43,626 nt of DNA from Anaerobutyricum hallii DSM 3353 (GCF_000173975.1 NZ_ACEP01000172.1:1-43626); one strand, 5' to 3'; shown: positions 7,695 through 16,735, counted from the stretch's first letter. Numbers and translations: made by a program. Notes: generated by a model not told the origin, from the letters alone.

Positions 7695-8498
7695 CTACCA
7701 TCCCTCATCAAATTCAATATCCATATCGTCAAGGTCAGTGAGATCATCCAGTCCTAAAATGTCCTGTTTCATTTCCTGAACTGCCTCCACCATCTGCTCT
7801 TTTTTAGCGCCTGCTACTTCTGCAAGAGAACGCTCACCGGTCGCATCGGTAAGTGTCATGCTCGTGCTTCCGATCTTAGAAGAAGTAACCGCAATTTCAC
7901 GAACAAGCTTTTTCAGCATTTCTGCACCGCATGCCTGAAGTACCAGTTCCTCATCATCAGTAAATTCGCGAAGCACATCTAAATCTACGTTAGAACCGAT
8001 TGCCAGTGCGATTTTTAGGCCATACTGGAACCAGCGGTTCTTCTTCAGCATCTCGAAACCTTTTTTATAGTTATCAGTTGGATAACCGTCTGTCATAAGG
8101 AAAATGACTGGCGCATAAGAGAGGGATGGCGCTCTTAAAAAGCTGTTTCTTGAAAGCTTCTGGCAAAGTTCTTCACAGGCATCTCCCAAATCTGTTACGC
8201 CATCTGCTCTTAAGTTCTCCCATCTCTGATATTCTTCAATCAATACTGGTTCTGGTGTAATCCACTCACATCCAGAAGAAAATGACATTACGGCAACTTT
8301 TACATCGGTTCCTGCCTCGCCAACACCGATTAATTCCGGTAAAATGTCTCCCATAACACGATTTAATGATTCAAGCTTTGAACCTTCCATACTTTTTGAA
8401 GTATCTACCAGAAAAAAAATGACCATACTTTTCTTGGCAGGTGGCATTGTCTCTAACGGGTCAATTGCCTCTATATTTTCATCAAACTGTCTGCTCAT
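7695..8498 (-). CDS. vWA domain protein, TerY-like (second copy)
   Basis: About 267 residues. The von Willebrand A domain has an intact metal-ion-dependent adhesion site: DTSKS (first loop), the Thr in DGVTDLGDA, and Asp in MTDGYPTD. TerY-type vWA proteins are cytoplasmic and are thought to scaffold metal-dependent complexes with a kinase and phosphatase. It ends in an acidic tail DDMDIEFDEGW, and the first vWA protein of the operon ends NYDEGW, so the tail is a shared feature, perhaps a docking peptide. The ATG at 8498 is preferred over 8504 because AAAGGA is then eight bases upstream. It overlaps the end of the pseudokinase gene, so it is translationally coupled. Confidence 0.87.
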   Translation of the reverse strand: MSRQFDENIEAIDPLETMPPAKKSMVIFFLVDTSKSMEGSKLESLNRVMGDILPELIGVGEAGTDVKVAVMSFSSGCEWITPEPVLIEEYQRWENLRADGVTDLGDACEELCQKLSRNSFLRAPSLSYAPVIFLMTDGYPTDNYKKGFEMLKKNRWFQYGLKIALAIGSNVDLDVLREFTDDEELVLQACGAEMLKKLVREIAVTSSKIGSTSMTLTDATGERSLAEVAGAKKEQMVEAVQEMKQDILGLDDLTDLDDMDIEFDEGW

Positions 8499-9675
8499 CC
8501 TCATCTTCCTTTCTCTCCTCCACCTGCTGCATCAGACGGAGATTCCATTCTTCACCCAATTCAAATCGGACAGACATTCCATTCCAGATAGGAATTCCCT
8601 GTCCATTCGGAATATCCTTTATTTTTCCGTCAGGATAAAATCCTCTCCACACGCCCTGACTTACATTTTTAATACCATACAAGCCCTTTTTCTGACGATT
8701 CTCCACGATCAGACCTGTAACCGTATCTTTATCCATCGGATTTCTTCCTGTCTGGCATTCGTAAAGTTTTTCTCCTTCTGCAAGAAGAATCCTGTCCATT
8801 CCATTGGTCAGTGGGTAGTAAATCTTTCCACACTTTGGACAGGCAAATGTTCCATTTTCCTTCGGAAGCAATCGATAACAAAATCCGTGAAAACCACAGT
8901 GACAGGACTTGTAGTCCATTGCCATACGAACAAGGAGCTGCTTCCAGTCCACCTCTGTCGGACGAAGTTCTCTAAGCCTTCCCCCATCAAGAAATGCCTT
9001 CTGGAACATTTTCTGCAAAATCTCCGGATACTCGTTCCAGTACTGAATCAGCTTGTCCTGAATGCCTTTTACTGGAATATTTTCTTCCTCACCCGGCTCC
9101 ATGCAGAAGCGTCCTTCTCTCGCCCGGAAAAGTTCTTTTTCCTCTGGGGAAAGAAAACAGCGGTTCACCATCTTTTTCCCTTCAAATGGAGAACCTGTGT
9201 GGAAGAAATATTCAAATAAATATACTGCCATAAAATAGCGGTCTGTCTCTAAAGAATAGCATTCTTTAAAAGTTTCGAGTGTTTCCTGTTCTTCTGTTTC
9301 AGATAATAATTTTTCCTGCTCTTCTGCTAATGCCTCTGCCAATTCTGGGGCAAGAAATTCTGTAAATTCTATTTCAGCGGCATCTGGTTCCTGCACATAT
9401 GCCTCTCCAAGAAATTCTTCCCCCTCAAAATGAAACGCTCCATTTTTCAGGTTAAAATAAAATACATCTGGAGAAATGCTACAATACACCTTCCCTTTTT
9501 GATGAATCTCCTCAAAAAACCTCGCAAACTGAAATGCACCTTCTATCATGGCATTCATCGAAGAAAAATATGCTGGCCTTAAAACCTTTTTCCCGGTTTC
9601 CGCATCAATCACAAGCTGCCTTTCTTCACAGATCTGCGCGAGGGAAACCCAGCCATTTTTATTAAAATTACTCAT
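8482..9675 (-). CDS. Truncated pseudokinase with zinc ribbon, paralogue of the operon's kinase
   Basis: 397 residues. The C-terminal 200 are clearly homologous to the neighbouring kinase: CHCG and CPKCG ribbons, then TVTGLIVENRQKKGLYGIKN and a tail with GQGIPIWNGMSVRF. The N-terminal part aligns with a kinase C-lobe (FLAPE at the APE position, DRYFMAVYLFEYFF after it). However, the glycine-rich loop and ATP lysine are missing and the catalytic Asp is replaced: YCSISPD (Ser66) stands where the kinase has YQDLND. An acidic insertion (about residues 110-140) follows. It should be catalytically dead and may regulate the active kinase or act as a scaffold. It starts 13 nt after the kinase stop. 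Confidence 0.8.
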   Translation of the reverse strand: MSNFNKNGWVSLAQICEERQLVIDAETGKKVLRPAYFSSMNAMIEGAFQFARFFEEIHQKGKVYCSISPDVFYFNLKNGAFHFEGEEFLGEAYVQEPDAAEIEFTEFLAPELAEALAEEQEKLLSETEEQETLETFKECYSLETDRYFMAVYLFEYFFHTGSPFEGKKMVNRCFLSPEEKELFRAREGRFCMEPGEEENIPVKGIQDKLIQYWNEYPEILQKMFQKAFLDGGRLRELRPTEVDWKQLLVRMAMDYKSCHCGFHGFCYRLLPKENGTFACPKCGKIYYPLTNGMDRILLAEGEKLYECQTGRNPMDKDTVTGLIVENRQKKGLYGIKNVSQGVWRGFYPDGKIKDIPNGQGIPIWNGMSVRFELGEEWNLRLMQQVEERKEDEDEQTV

Positions 9676-9688
9676 TCTATCCTCCTAC

Positions 9689-11044
9689 CTACAGGAGAAT
9701 CTTTGCAATCAGATTATCTCCAAAGTCAATCTCTAATCCTTTCCAGATTGGAACACCTTTTCCCGGTCCAACTTCTCTGACAGAGTTATCCGGGAACTTC
9801 GCTTTCCAGACATCACCGGACATATTTTTAATGCCAAATAAGCCTTTCTTTAAACGGTTTTCAATGACCATTCCCGTAACAGATTCAAAATCATCACTAT
9901 TTTTCTTTGTCAGGCATTTGTATAACTTTGCGCCAAGATTCAGTGGAAGTTCATAGTCTTTCACACCCATTGTGTAAATGGTACTTCCACAATTACGGCA
10001 ACGTAATGTATGTTCTCCTGTCTTTTCAAATGCAGAAGAAAATGCGGTCTTTCCACAGCTACAGTGAATAATATCCAGCTTTAGCTGAATGAGCATCTGA
10101 ATCCAGCTCTTTTCGATAATCCGGGCATTTGGCTCCTGAATTCCATAAGTAAAGGAAAGGGTAAATGCCTCTCTGATAAAGTCCGGGTAAATCTTCCACA
10201 GCTTGATAACATTATCGTGTACCCCATTAACCGGACGGTTTGATGCATTATTCGGATCATAAATAAATACCGGATCTTTTCCATAATGAATCAGGTCATT
10301 TTCCTCAGTCATAACGACACACTGAAGTACCTTACTTCCTTCTAATGGATCCCCACGGAAGAAAAGCTTAAATAAAACAACTGCCAGTGAATATCTGTCT
10401 GTCAGCACATCCGGCTTTGCAATACCTCGAACAACTTCCGGTGCCATAAAACCTGGCATACCGCCAATTCCGAAGTTATCACCATCTGCTGCTACGTTAT
10501 CGCAATCACAAACTAACACATCGCCGCTTCTCGTATCAATAAAGAAACCGCCATCATTTAAATCCTGATAACTTTTTCCTGATAAATGCAGGGCACGGAA
10601 GGCCTTAACAATATTAATGGCCGCTGTGAGCATCACATCAAGAGAAGCGAACTTCACCTTAATCTTTCTCGCCGGCTGCCCCTTCACTCTCGGTTTCTCC
10701 CAGCGGTATCCATTATAAATATCAGTAAATGATTCATATCCTGACGGAGCAAGCCGCATCAGATACCCAAATGCACCATTTTTCTTTGTCTCTGTTAAAA
10801 ATAACGGCCAGATAAACTGCTTGCCACCCTCCGGCGCACCATCCTCAATATTCTTTCGAAGATTATTGCGAAATGCCTCCGGATTTTTAATACGGCTGAT
10901 AAAATACCATTTAAGCGCATACTCCCTGCCATTATAACGGACAAGATAAACAATACCCTGCCCACCTCGTCCAAGCTCTCTGGAGACAACCGCCTCGCCG
11001 CCTGCCTCTATTGGAATCCTCTCTCCAATCTTTAACTCTCTCAT
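9689..11044 (-). CDS. Serine/threonine protein kinase of the TerY-phosphatase-kinase type
   Basis: 451 residues. The kinase domain spans about residues 10-290: glycine loop GRGGQG (25-30), ATP lysine in YALKW (Lys45), catalytic YQD (Asp161, in place of HRD), metal-binding Asp180 in VCDCDN (in place of DFG), and APE at 201-203. The Asn normally five residues after the catalytic Asp is not conserved. A zinc ribbon (CSCG, CRNCG) follows, then a C-terminal module with SVTGMVIENRLKKGLFGIKN and GKGVPIWKGLEIDF, found also in the pseudokinase next door. No membrane segment, so cytoplasmic. Likely substrates are the vWA partners, by analogy with TerY triads; this is inference. Confidence 0.85.
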   Translation of the reverse strand: MRELKIGERIPIEAGGEAVVSRELGRGGQGIVYLVRYNGREYALKWYFISRIKNPEAFRNNLRKNIEDGAPEGGKQFIWPLFLTETKKNGAFGYLMRLAPSGYESFTDIYNGYRWEKPRVKGQPARKIKVKFASLDVMLTAAINIVKAFRALHLSGKSYQDLNDGGFFIDTRSGDVLVCDCDNVAADGDNFGIGGMPGFMAPEVVRGIAKPDVLTDRYSLAVVLFKLFFRGDPLEGSKVLQCVVMTEENDLIHYGKDPVFIYDPNNASNRPVNGVHDNVIKLWKIYPDFIREAFTLSFTYGIQEPNARIIEKSWIQMLIQLKLDIIHCSCGKTAFSSAFEKTGEHTLRCRNCGSTIYTMGVKDYELPLNLGAKLYKCLTKKNSDDFESVTGMVIENRLKKGLFGIKNMSGDVWKAKFPDNSVREVGPGKGVPIWKGLEIDFGDNLIAKILL

Positions 11045-11068
11045 CTATGTTCTACCATCCTTTATATT

Positions 11069-11944
11069 CTACCATCCCTCATCGTAATTCACAGCACCAA
11101 GGTCAACTGCTTCACCAAGAATATCCTTCGCTCCTGTGCGAATCTCCTCCACAAGTACCTGCTGCTTTGCCTGTGCCACGGTCTCGGCCGCTGGCTGTCT
11201 GCCATTTGAATCTACGAGTGCAAGACTACGGCTTCCAATCTGGGAAGAAGTCACTGCAAGAAGCTTAATCAGTTCTCTAAGCTGATCTGCATTCTTTGCC
11301 TGAACTGCAAGTTCATCATTCCCGGTAAATGCACGAAGCACATCCATATTTACCTTAGAACCGATACCAAGCGCAATCTTTAACCCATGCTGGAACCATT
11401 TATTCTGCTTTAATGTATCCAGGCCCTTCTTCCAGTCATCATTCGGAGAACCATCTGATAACAGGAAAATAACCGGCGCAAAAGAAAGCGATGGTGAACT
11501 TAAAAATGTGCTACGGGAAAGCTTCTTAGAAAGCTCCATAAACGCATCCCCCATAAAGGTAAGGCCATCTGCCTCCAAACGATTCCAGTACTGATACTCC
11601 TCAATCTTTACCGGTTCCGGAGTCACCCACTCTACATCCGTAGAAAACTTCATAATCGCAATTTTCACATCCGTAGAAGCTTCTCCAACACCAATCAGTG
11701 ATGGCAATAATTCTTCCATCGTACTATTTAACGAACCGATTTTCGTTCCTTTCATACTGCCTGATACATCAATCATAAAAAATATTGTCATACTCTTCTT
11801 CGCCGGCTCCATCGTATCAAGGAAATCTTCCTCAGCCGCATCTGCAACCTCCGGCGTATCAAGAACAAGACTTCTGCTCATCCGATTCTTCTTCAAAAGA
11901 ATCTCATCATCATCAACTTCATTTAAATCAAGCCACTTTGGCAT
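11069..11944 (-). CDS. vWA domain protein, TerY-like (first copy, operon leader)
   Basis: 291 residues. The vWA domain begins near residue 50 and keeps the full metal site: DVSGS, Thr in DGLTFMGDA, and Asp in LSDGSPND. An N-terminal extension of about 45 residues, acidic and probably unstructured, precedes it. The C-terminus ends NYDEGW, like the second vWA protein. It is the first gene of the operon, with GGGGGAAC as ribosome site and a promoter at 11994-12021. The two vWA proteins are clear paralogues (PAKKSM before the first metal motif in both), so vWA and kinase genes were each duplicated within this operon. It lacks the C-terminal Cys-rich domain usual in TerY. Confidence 0.88.
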   Translation of the reverse strand: MPKWLDLNEVDDDEILLKKNRMSRSLVLDTPEVADAAEEDFLDTMEPAKKSMTIFFMIDVSGSMKGTKIGSLNSTMEELLPSLIGVGEASTDVKIAIMKFSTDVEWVTPEPVKIEEYQYWNRLEADGLTFMGDAFMELSKKLSRSTFLSSPSLSFAPVIFLLSDGSPNDDWKKGLDTLKQNKWFQHGLKIALGIGSKVNMDVLRAFTGNDELAVQAKNADQLRELIKLLAVTSSQIGSRSLALVDSNGRQPAAETVAQAKQQVLVEEIRTGAKDILGEAVDLGAVNYDEGW

Positions 11945-11993
11945 AAAAAGTTCCCCCAGTCTTCATAAATTCTCTATTTTTTCAACTTCATTT

Positions 11994-12021
11994 ATTATAT
12001 AACAATTTAGATATTTTACAA
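11994..12021 (-). promoter_or_regulatory. Candidate promoter of the TerY-type operon
   Basis: On the minus strand TTGTAA (12016-12021) and TATAAT (11994-11999) are separated by 16 nt, a good sigma-A-type pair. They stand about 50 nt upstream of the first vWA start. No terminator is visible between the six genes, so this could drive all of them. Confidence 0.6.
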
Positions 12022-12090
12022 ACTGCTTTATCTAGTTCTTTGAGATAAATTCTTGCACGAAAAGTTTGATTTGTAAGGTTGGAGAAATAA

Positions 12091-12300
12091 ACAGACGCAC
12101 CCACATCTCCTGTGTAGTTCAATCCTACAACACAAATTCTGATTTTGCCTCTCCAGCCAAAGCACATCTATCTGGAAATAAAAGAATCTATATTTGTGGT
12201 CTCGGAGTAAGTGTTGGATACGAGCGAGTAGAGCGAGTATTCAACACTCTGCAACTAAAGTCACAAATATAGATTCTTTTATTTCCAGATGGCATCTACT
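12091..12300. repeat. Family-1 unit with only its right hairpin H5
   Basis: The left terminal motif AACAGACG (about 12091-12097) is present but its hairpin is reduced to unstructured sequence. The right hairpin has perfect 29-bp arms at 12170-12198 and 12262-12290, core edges TGTGGTCTCGGAG and CTAAAGTCACA, and inner edge CCAGCCAAAGC. The outer edge has decayed to CATCTACTTTG and is followed by TTTGCCTGCGGCAAA directly at the asnS stop codon. Confidence 0.85.
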
Positions 12301-12314
12301 TTGCCTGCGGCAAA

Positions 12315-13697
12315 TTACAATTCACAATTATTCACTGTTCTTGGGAATGGAATCGCATCTCTGATATTAGAGATTCCTGTCAGATACATGACGCATCTCT
12401 CGAATCCAAGTCCGAATCCTGAGTGATGTGTGGAACCGTATTTACGAAGATCTAAGTAAAACTGATATTTTTCTTCGTCCAATCCAACTTCTTCCATACG
12501 TTTTTTAAGCATTTCATAATCATCTTCTCTCTGGCTGCCGCCGATGATTTCTCCGATACCTGGCACGAGGCAGTCCATTGCTGCTACGGTCTTTCCGTCT
12601 GGGTTAAGCTTCATGTAGAAAGCCTTGATTTCCTTTGGATAATCGGTTACAAATACAGGACGTTTGAATACTTCTTCTGTGAGGTAACGTTCATGTTCTG
12701 TCTGTAAATCTGTACCCCAGGATACCTTATATTCAAATTTATCGTTATGTTTTTCAAGGATTTCTACAGCTTCTGTATACGTTACATGACCAAATTCAGA
12801 ATTCAACACATGATTCAGCCTGTCTTTTAATCCTTTATCTACAAACTGGTTTAAGAAATCCATTTCTTCCGGCGCATTCTCCATAACGTAGGAAATAACA
12901 TATTTAAGCATTGCTTCTGCCACTTCCATGTCATCTTTTAAGTCTGCAAATGCCATCTCCGGCTCAATCATCCAGAATTCTGCTGCATGACGGGCAGTAT
13001 TAGAATTCTCCGCGCGGAAAGTTGGTCCAAATGTGTAGGTATTGCGGAATGCCTGTGCAAATGTTTCTGCATTGAGCTGGCCACTTACTGTCAGATTCGT
13101 TGGTTTGTTAAAGAAGTCCTGTGCAAAATCAACATTTCCTTCTTTATCTTTTGGAATATTATTTAAATCAAGAGTTGTAACCTGGAACATTTCTCCCGCT
13201 CCTTCACAGTCACTTGCTGTAATGAGCGGTGTATGAACATAAACAAATCCCCTCTCCTGAAAAAACTGGTGAATCGCATACGCTGCCATAGAACGGATAC
13301 GGAACACTGCCTGGAATGTATTTGTTCTTGGACGAAGATGAGAAATTGTTCTTAAATATTCTAAGCTGTGACGTTTCTTCTGCAGTGGATAATCTGGTGC
13401 AGAAGCTCCCTCTAAAGTAACGGTAGCTGCCTGAATCTCAAATGGCTGCTTTGCCTGCGGAGTTGGAACTAGCGTTCCCTCTACGATCACCGCCGCTCCA
13501 ACATTCATCTTGGAAATCTCCTGAAAATTCTCAAGTTTCTCCTCATATACAACCTGAATTGGTTTAAAAAATGTTCCATCATGAAGCACAAGAAATCCAA
13601 AATGTTTTGAACCCCGGATGCTGCGAATCCATCCGCCAAGCTTCACTTCTTTATTTAAAAATTGTTCACTGTTCTTATAAATCTCTCGAATTGTCAT
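12315..13697 (-). CDS. asnS: Asparaginyl-tRNA synthetase
   Basis: 460 residues, normal for the family. It charges tRNA-Asn with asparagine. The N-terminal OB-fold anticodon-binding domain ([24 protein letters not shown]) is followed by the class II catalytic core: motif 2 around [21 protein letters not shown] and motif 3 near [14 protein letters not shown]. The ERCVM and [11 protein letters not shown] details point to Asn rather than Asp specificity. GAAAGGATT lies about eleven bases before the ATG. I looked for a T-box leader upstream and saw none. The stop codon TAA runs straight into the TTTGCC palindrome of the downstream repeat. Confidence 0.95.
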   Translation of the reverse strand: MTIREIYKNSEQFLNKEVKLGGWIRSIRGSKHFGFLVLHDGTFFKPIQVVYEEKLENFQEISKMNVGAAVIVEGTLVPTPQAKQPFEIQAATVTLEGASAPDYPLQKKRHSLEYLRTISHLRPRTNTFQAVFRIRSMAAYAIHQFFQERGFVYVHTPLITASDCEGAGEMFQVTTLDLNNIPKDKEGNVDFAQDFFNKPTNLTVSGQLNAETFAQAFRNTYTFGPTFRAENSNTARHAAEFWMIEPEMAFADLKDDMEVAEAMLKYVISYVMENAPEEMDFLNQFVDKGLKDRLNHVLNSEFGHVTYTEAVEILEKHNDKFEYKVSWGTDLQTEHERYLTEEVFKRPVFVTDYPKEIKAFYMKLNPDGKTVAAMDCLVPGIGEIIGGSQREDDYEMLKKRMEEVGLDEEKYQFYLDLRKYGSTHHSGFGLGFERCVMYLTGISNIRDAIPFPRTVNNCEL

Positions 13698-13841
13698 GAT
13701 ATAGCAATCCTTTCTCCTACTTATTTTTAATTATATTAAGGCACCATTTCTAATTATTTTTAATTACAAAAGCCCGTTTCTATTTTATCGCAAACTAAGG
13801 GGAATTGCTACCTTTTTTTCTGATTTGCCGGGTTTTGAAAC

Positions 13842-13972
13842 AAACAGACGAACCCTCAGCCCCTGTTATATTATTTTTCATGAAATTTTGAATCTACATA
13901 ATCAAGCAAAGACAATTCCCAAGTTAAATTTGCACAGACAGCCAAAGACAGCTCCCCCTTGCCTGGGGCAAA
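13842..13972. repeat. Family-1 unit remnant without hairpins
   Basis: The left terminal motif CAAACAGACGAACC and, about 90 bp later, the inner-edge motif CAGCCAAAGACAGC survive, but neither long hairpin is present. The right side continues directly into TTGCCTGGGGCAA (13959-13972), the stop-adjacent palindrome, next to the stop codon of the secreted-protein gene. It looks like a deletion derivative of a full unit. Confidence 0.6.
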
Positions 13973-13973
13973 T

Positions 13974-14945
13974 TCAAATCTTCCTTTTCACCCGATAGAT
14001 ATTACAAGACTGATTTGTGAGTGTATTGGATACATACATCATGTAAATCTGTCCGCCAGCCAGCACTTTTATTCCCTCCGGTTCGCGGAAAGATAATGTT
14101 TTTGCACCACGAACTGTTATTGTTTTTTTGCTTCTTACCGCATAATTATAGCGGCGGATTTTTGTCGGCTGATAGCGTCTGGAACGGTCATAACCAAGGA
14201 GAAATGACTTTCTCGGACTGCCTTCGATTGTATAGATTGAAGTTCCGTACAGGTCAAATCCCTGGAAATCCCCGCTGGTAGCAGACAAACAGATCCTTTT
14301 CACTGGATTTCTTGGATTTATAAATCGTCCCTTTGCAAGATTATAAATCTGATAATACTGCTTGCCGCCATAAGTATAACGAACCGCCATCTGCGTACTA
14401 TTTTGATTGATTGCCGGATATACATTCGTCATATACTTTTTACTTTTAGCATCTGGAATTTTGTAATGAATTGTTCCGTGTTTTCGAAGTGTTTTATTTT
14501 TTTGATAACGAAATCCAGAAATTGCTCTTGACACATCATTCCCTTTACAATCACTGCCTGTCCAAAGCCATGTTTGTCCATTCGAAACCGAACAGTCAAG
14601 ATTTGTGGCATGTCCAAATTTTTTCAAATCCATGTGGTCTTTTATGTATCGTCCCAGTCCTCTGTATTTTACTCTCGTGATACGCAGATTTCCGGTATAT
14701 GGGCTTGTCATCTGTATATAATAATAATATTTAGAATCCATTGTGTAAGACTGAATCCAGCGGTGTGCTGCTAACTTTGTTACCTTTTTTATCACTTTTA
14801 AATCACTTGATGCTGCTTCTTTTGGTGTAATATCTTTATGTATTACCCTTGTTTTTGCTTCTACGTTCAGCGCATTCTGCTGAAAACACAAACCAAAAAG
14901 CAAGGCAAAAAATAATATACCTAATATACTCTGTCCTTTTTTCAT
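13974..14945 (-). CDS. Secreted protein, possibly helveticin J-like
   Basis: 323 residues with a signal peptide (MKKGQS, hydrophobic run, predicted cleavage near NVEAK). The mature protein is rich in Tyr, Arg and Lys and in beta-strand, with repeated segments of the form YYYYIQMTSPYTGNLRITRV and QIYMMYVSNTLTNQSCNIYRV, suggesting a beta-propeller. FGHATNLDCSVSNGQTWLWTG resembles a segment of helveticin J-like proteins, a family of large Lactobacillus bacteriocins and related propellers. That identification is tentative and bactericidal activity should not be assumed. It is exported and has no anchor. The start begins the signal peptide. Confidence 0.5.
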   Translation of the reverse strand: MKKGQSILGILFFALLFGLCFQQNALNVEAKTRVIHKDITPKEAASSDLKVIKKVTKLAAHRWIQSYTMDSKYYYYIQMTSPYTGNLRITRVKYRGLGRYIKDHMDLKKFGHATNLDCSVSNGQTWLWTGSDCKGNDVSRAISGFRYQKNKTLRKHGTIHYKIPDAKSKKYMTNVYPAINQNSTQMAVRYTYGGKQYYQIYNLAKGRFINPRNPVKRICLSATSGDFQGFDLYGTSIYTIEGSPRKSFLLGYDRSRRYQPTKIRRYNYAVRSKKTITVRGAKTLSFREPEGIKVLAGGQIYMMYVSNTLTNQSCNIYRVKRKI

Positions 14946-14990
14946 ACTGCTTTCCTTTCTTTTATAAAACTAATTCACAGGTGAAGTACC

Positions 14991-15062
14991 TAGAGCGTGT
15001 TTGAAAAATGCTCTAGCATTTACATTACCAAAGATTTCCACTTAATTTTCAAACATGCTCTA
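14991..15062. repeat. Short family-2 repeat with both ends
   Basis: 72 bp bounded by TAGAGCGTGTTTGAAAAATG and AATTTTCAAACATGCTCTA. The interior is deleted compared with the 164-bp copies, and the left end continues CTCTAGCA as in the copy at 3499. The paired ends can form a single hairpin. Confidence 0.75.
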
Positions 15063-15194
15063 AACCTGATTCTAGGTTTTCTTATTTATAATATTTATTT
15101 AGATACTGTACTCTATGTAATTTTACATACGGGACGCAATTCATCTCCCACCTTAAATGAGAGAATCTTCTTGCTGGAAGAGAAGAAATTGTAT

Positions 15195-15392
15195 TTATTT
15201 TTCTTTGTAGTAAAGCATACAATGACAGTATCCTTCAAAATTCTCATCCGCAATCTGTTCCCGAAATTCTTTACACATGCATTTCGTGTCCTCATTCATT
15301 TCCAAACGACATGGACAATATCCATTTTTCTTTTTTAAACCTTCTTTTACCATCTTTACTACTTTCTCATTTTCGTTTAATCGAATTTTCAT
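15195..15392 (-). CDS. Ferredoxin-thioredoxin reductase catalytic-like mini-protein
   Basis: 65 residues. The cysteine pattern matches the catalytic chain of ferredoxin:thioredoxin reductase: CPC at 26-28, CMC at 38-40 followed by KEF, and CHC at 56-58 followed by MLYY. In the family these hold a 4Fe-4S cluster next to the redox disulfide that passes electrons to thioredoxin. The protein is much shorter than plant or cyanobacterial chains (about 100-115 residues), lacking N-terminal helices, as seen in some anaerobe versions. No partner subunit or thioredoxin gene is adjacent, so its electron donor is unknown. Confidence 0.8.
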   Translation of the reverse strand: MKIRLNENEKVVKMVKEGLKKKNGYCPCRLEMNEDTKCMCKEFREQIADENFEGYCHCMLYYKEK

Positions 15393-15630
15393 GTTTTTTC
15401 TCCTTTTATATTTTTATTTTTTATTATTCTTGGTTCTAATTTTATATCAGATGTGAGATGACGCGCATCTCGTAGCAAGAATGCCGAGACATTCTTGAAT
15501 TGATGACTGAAATGATTTTTTAAACACCTTCTAGACAATTTTACATTTTTACATATGCGAATTGCTGTAATTTTCTTAAAAAATGTAGTATAGTATAATT
15601 ATCACATATGTAACAAGGAGGAGGTATATT

Positions 15631-16593
15631 ATGAAAAAATCAGATGAACAGGAACGGAATATAGCTAACCGGCTTTATAATCTGGACAAAAAAGTTTATG
15701 AGACAACAGGCAGTACTTTAGGACGTGTCTTTCCTTCCAGTCCATCATTCGCATTAGAGAAAATTATTGATGCACTCAAGATAAATCGAGAATATTTTCT
15801 TAAAAACGAGATGACACTAATTGCCAACATGATCGGAACAATCCGAGACGAGGAAAAGGCCGCCCCATTAAAACAGGAGTATGACGAACTGGAGAAAGAT
15901 ATCCTCGCCTACAATCCTACGATTATCTTGCCTCACAGCATTGATAATAATGATGCCGTTGCCTCCCGTCGTTTTTCTTCTGATAACCATTTAATCATAT
16001 GCATCAGCAGGCAGTTTGGAACCGGTGGGCACACGATTGGTTTTGAACTGGCTCAGCGTCTTGGCATCGCCTATTATGATAAAGAAATCATTCATCTTGC
16101 CTGTGACAGAATGGGCTTAAACTCCAAAGATGTAACGGATTACGGTATTGACAGTTCCGGCAGCAGCCGTGGAATCTTAAGCAGCATCGGAAAGGCTTCC
16201 AAGAAGTTTTTCTCCACACAGTCTGATATGCTTTTCTTTACCCAGAGCAATCTAATCTGTGAAATGGCCACACAAGAAAGTTGTATCTTCATGGGGCGCT
16301 GCGCCGATGTAGTTCTTACCAATAACAACATCCCTCATCTTTCCATTTTCTTATCTGCTCCATTTAAAGAAAGAGTAAAGTATGAGATGGGGATTGCTTC
16401 CTGTGATTATAAAACTGCTTCTGCAAAAGTAAAAACAATGGATCAGGAACGTAAAAATTATTACCAGTATTATACCGGCCGTCAGTGGGGATATGCCGGC
16501 AATTACGATCTGTGCGTGAACACATTTTTCTATGGACACGATGAGACTATCCAGGTTCTCTATGATATGGCGGAAATGTCCTGTAAAAAATAG
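15631..16593 (+). CDS. Cytidylate-kinase-like family protein
   Basis: 320 residues. The C-terminal 200 are a P-loop kinase domain of the cytidylate-kinase-like family: ICISRQFGTGGHTIG (loop at about 130-137), AYYDKEIIHLA, and IFMGRCADVVL. Members occur widely in gut Firmicutes and their true substrate is poorly known. The first 115 residues are an extra helical and partly acidic region without a recognised domain, so this is longer than a housekeeping Cmk. GGAGGAGG stands just before the ATG, and a TATAAT-like box lies at 15594-15599. A terminator follows at 16736. It stands alone, so its role is not indicated by context. Confidence 0.75.
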   Translation: MKKSDEQERNIANRLYNLDKKVYETTGSTLGRVFPSSPSFALEKIIDALKINREYFLKNEMTLIANMIGTIRDEEKAAPLKQEYDELEKDILAYNPTIILPHSIDNNDAVASRRFSSDNHLIICISRQFGTGGHTIGFELAQRLGIAYYDKEIIHLACDRMGLNSKDVTDYGIDSSGSSRGILSSIGKASKKFFSTQSDMLFFTQSNLICEMATQESCIFMGRCADVVLTNNNIPHLSIFLSAPFKERVKYEMGIASCDYKTASAKVKTMDQERKNYYQYYTGRQWGYAGNYDLCVNTFFYGHDETIQVLYDMAEMSCKK

Positions 16594-16669
16594 TTCATAT
16601 ACTGTCAATTTTATATTCTTGATTTCATAAGAAGATTTTTTGCCAGTTATACAAAAGCATATACAAACA

Positions 16670-16725
16670 TATACCGCAAATTGGGGCGTGCAGATTGCAG
16701 GAATGATTTTTTCAAACACGCTCTG
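16670..16725. repeat. Right end of a family-2 repeat
   Basis: About 55 bp matching the last third of the 164-bp copies: ATATACCGCAAATTGG, GGCGTGCAG, GCAGGAATGATTTTTTCAAACACGCTCT. The left two thirds are missing. It lies between the kinase-like gene and its terminator. Confidence 0.7.
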
Positions 16726-16735
16726 GAATATTTAA

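Noticed and set aside
7694-7747. Longer N-terminus for the PP2C phosphatase
   Set aside because: The added residues overlap the vWA gene by 53 nt, have no family likeness, and a well-placed GAGGG site supports the ATG at 7693.
8344-9219. Plus-strand open frame of 291 codons opposite the pseudokinase and vWA genes
   Set aside because: Long but antisense to two well-supported genes; its translation has no recognisable domain and no start signal.
13698-13840. Possible T-box leader for asnS
   Set aside because: I looked for the conserved TGGNACCGCG antiterminator sequence and a terminator before the start codon and found neither.
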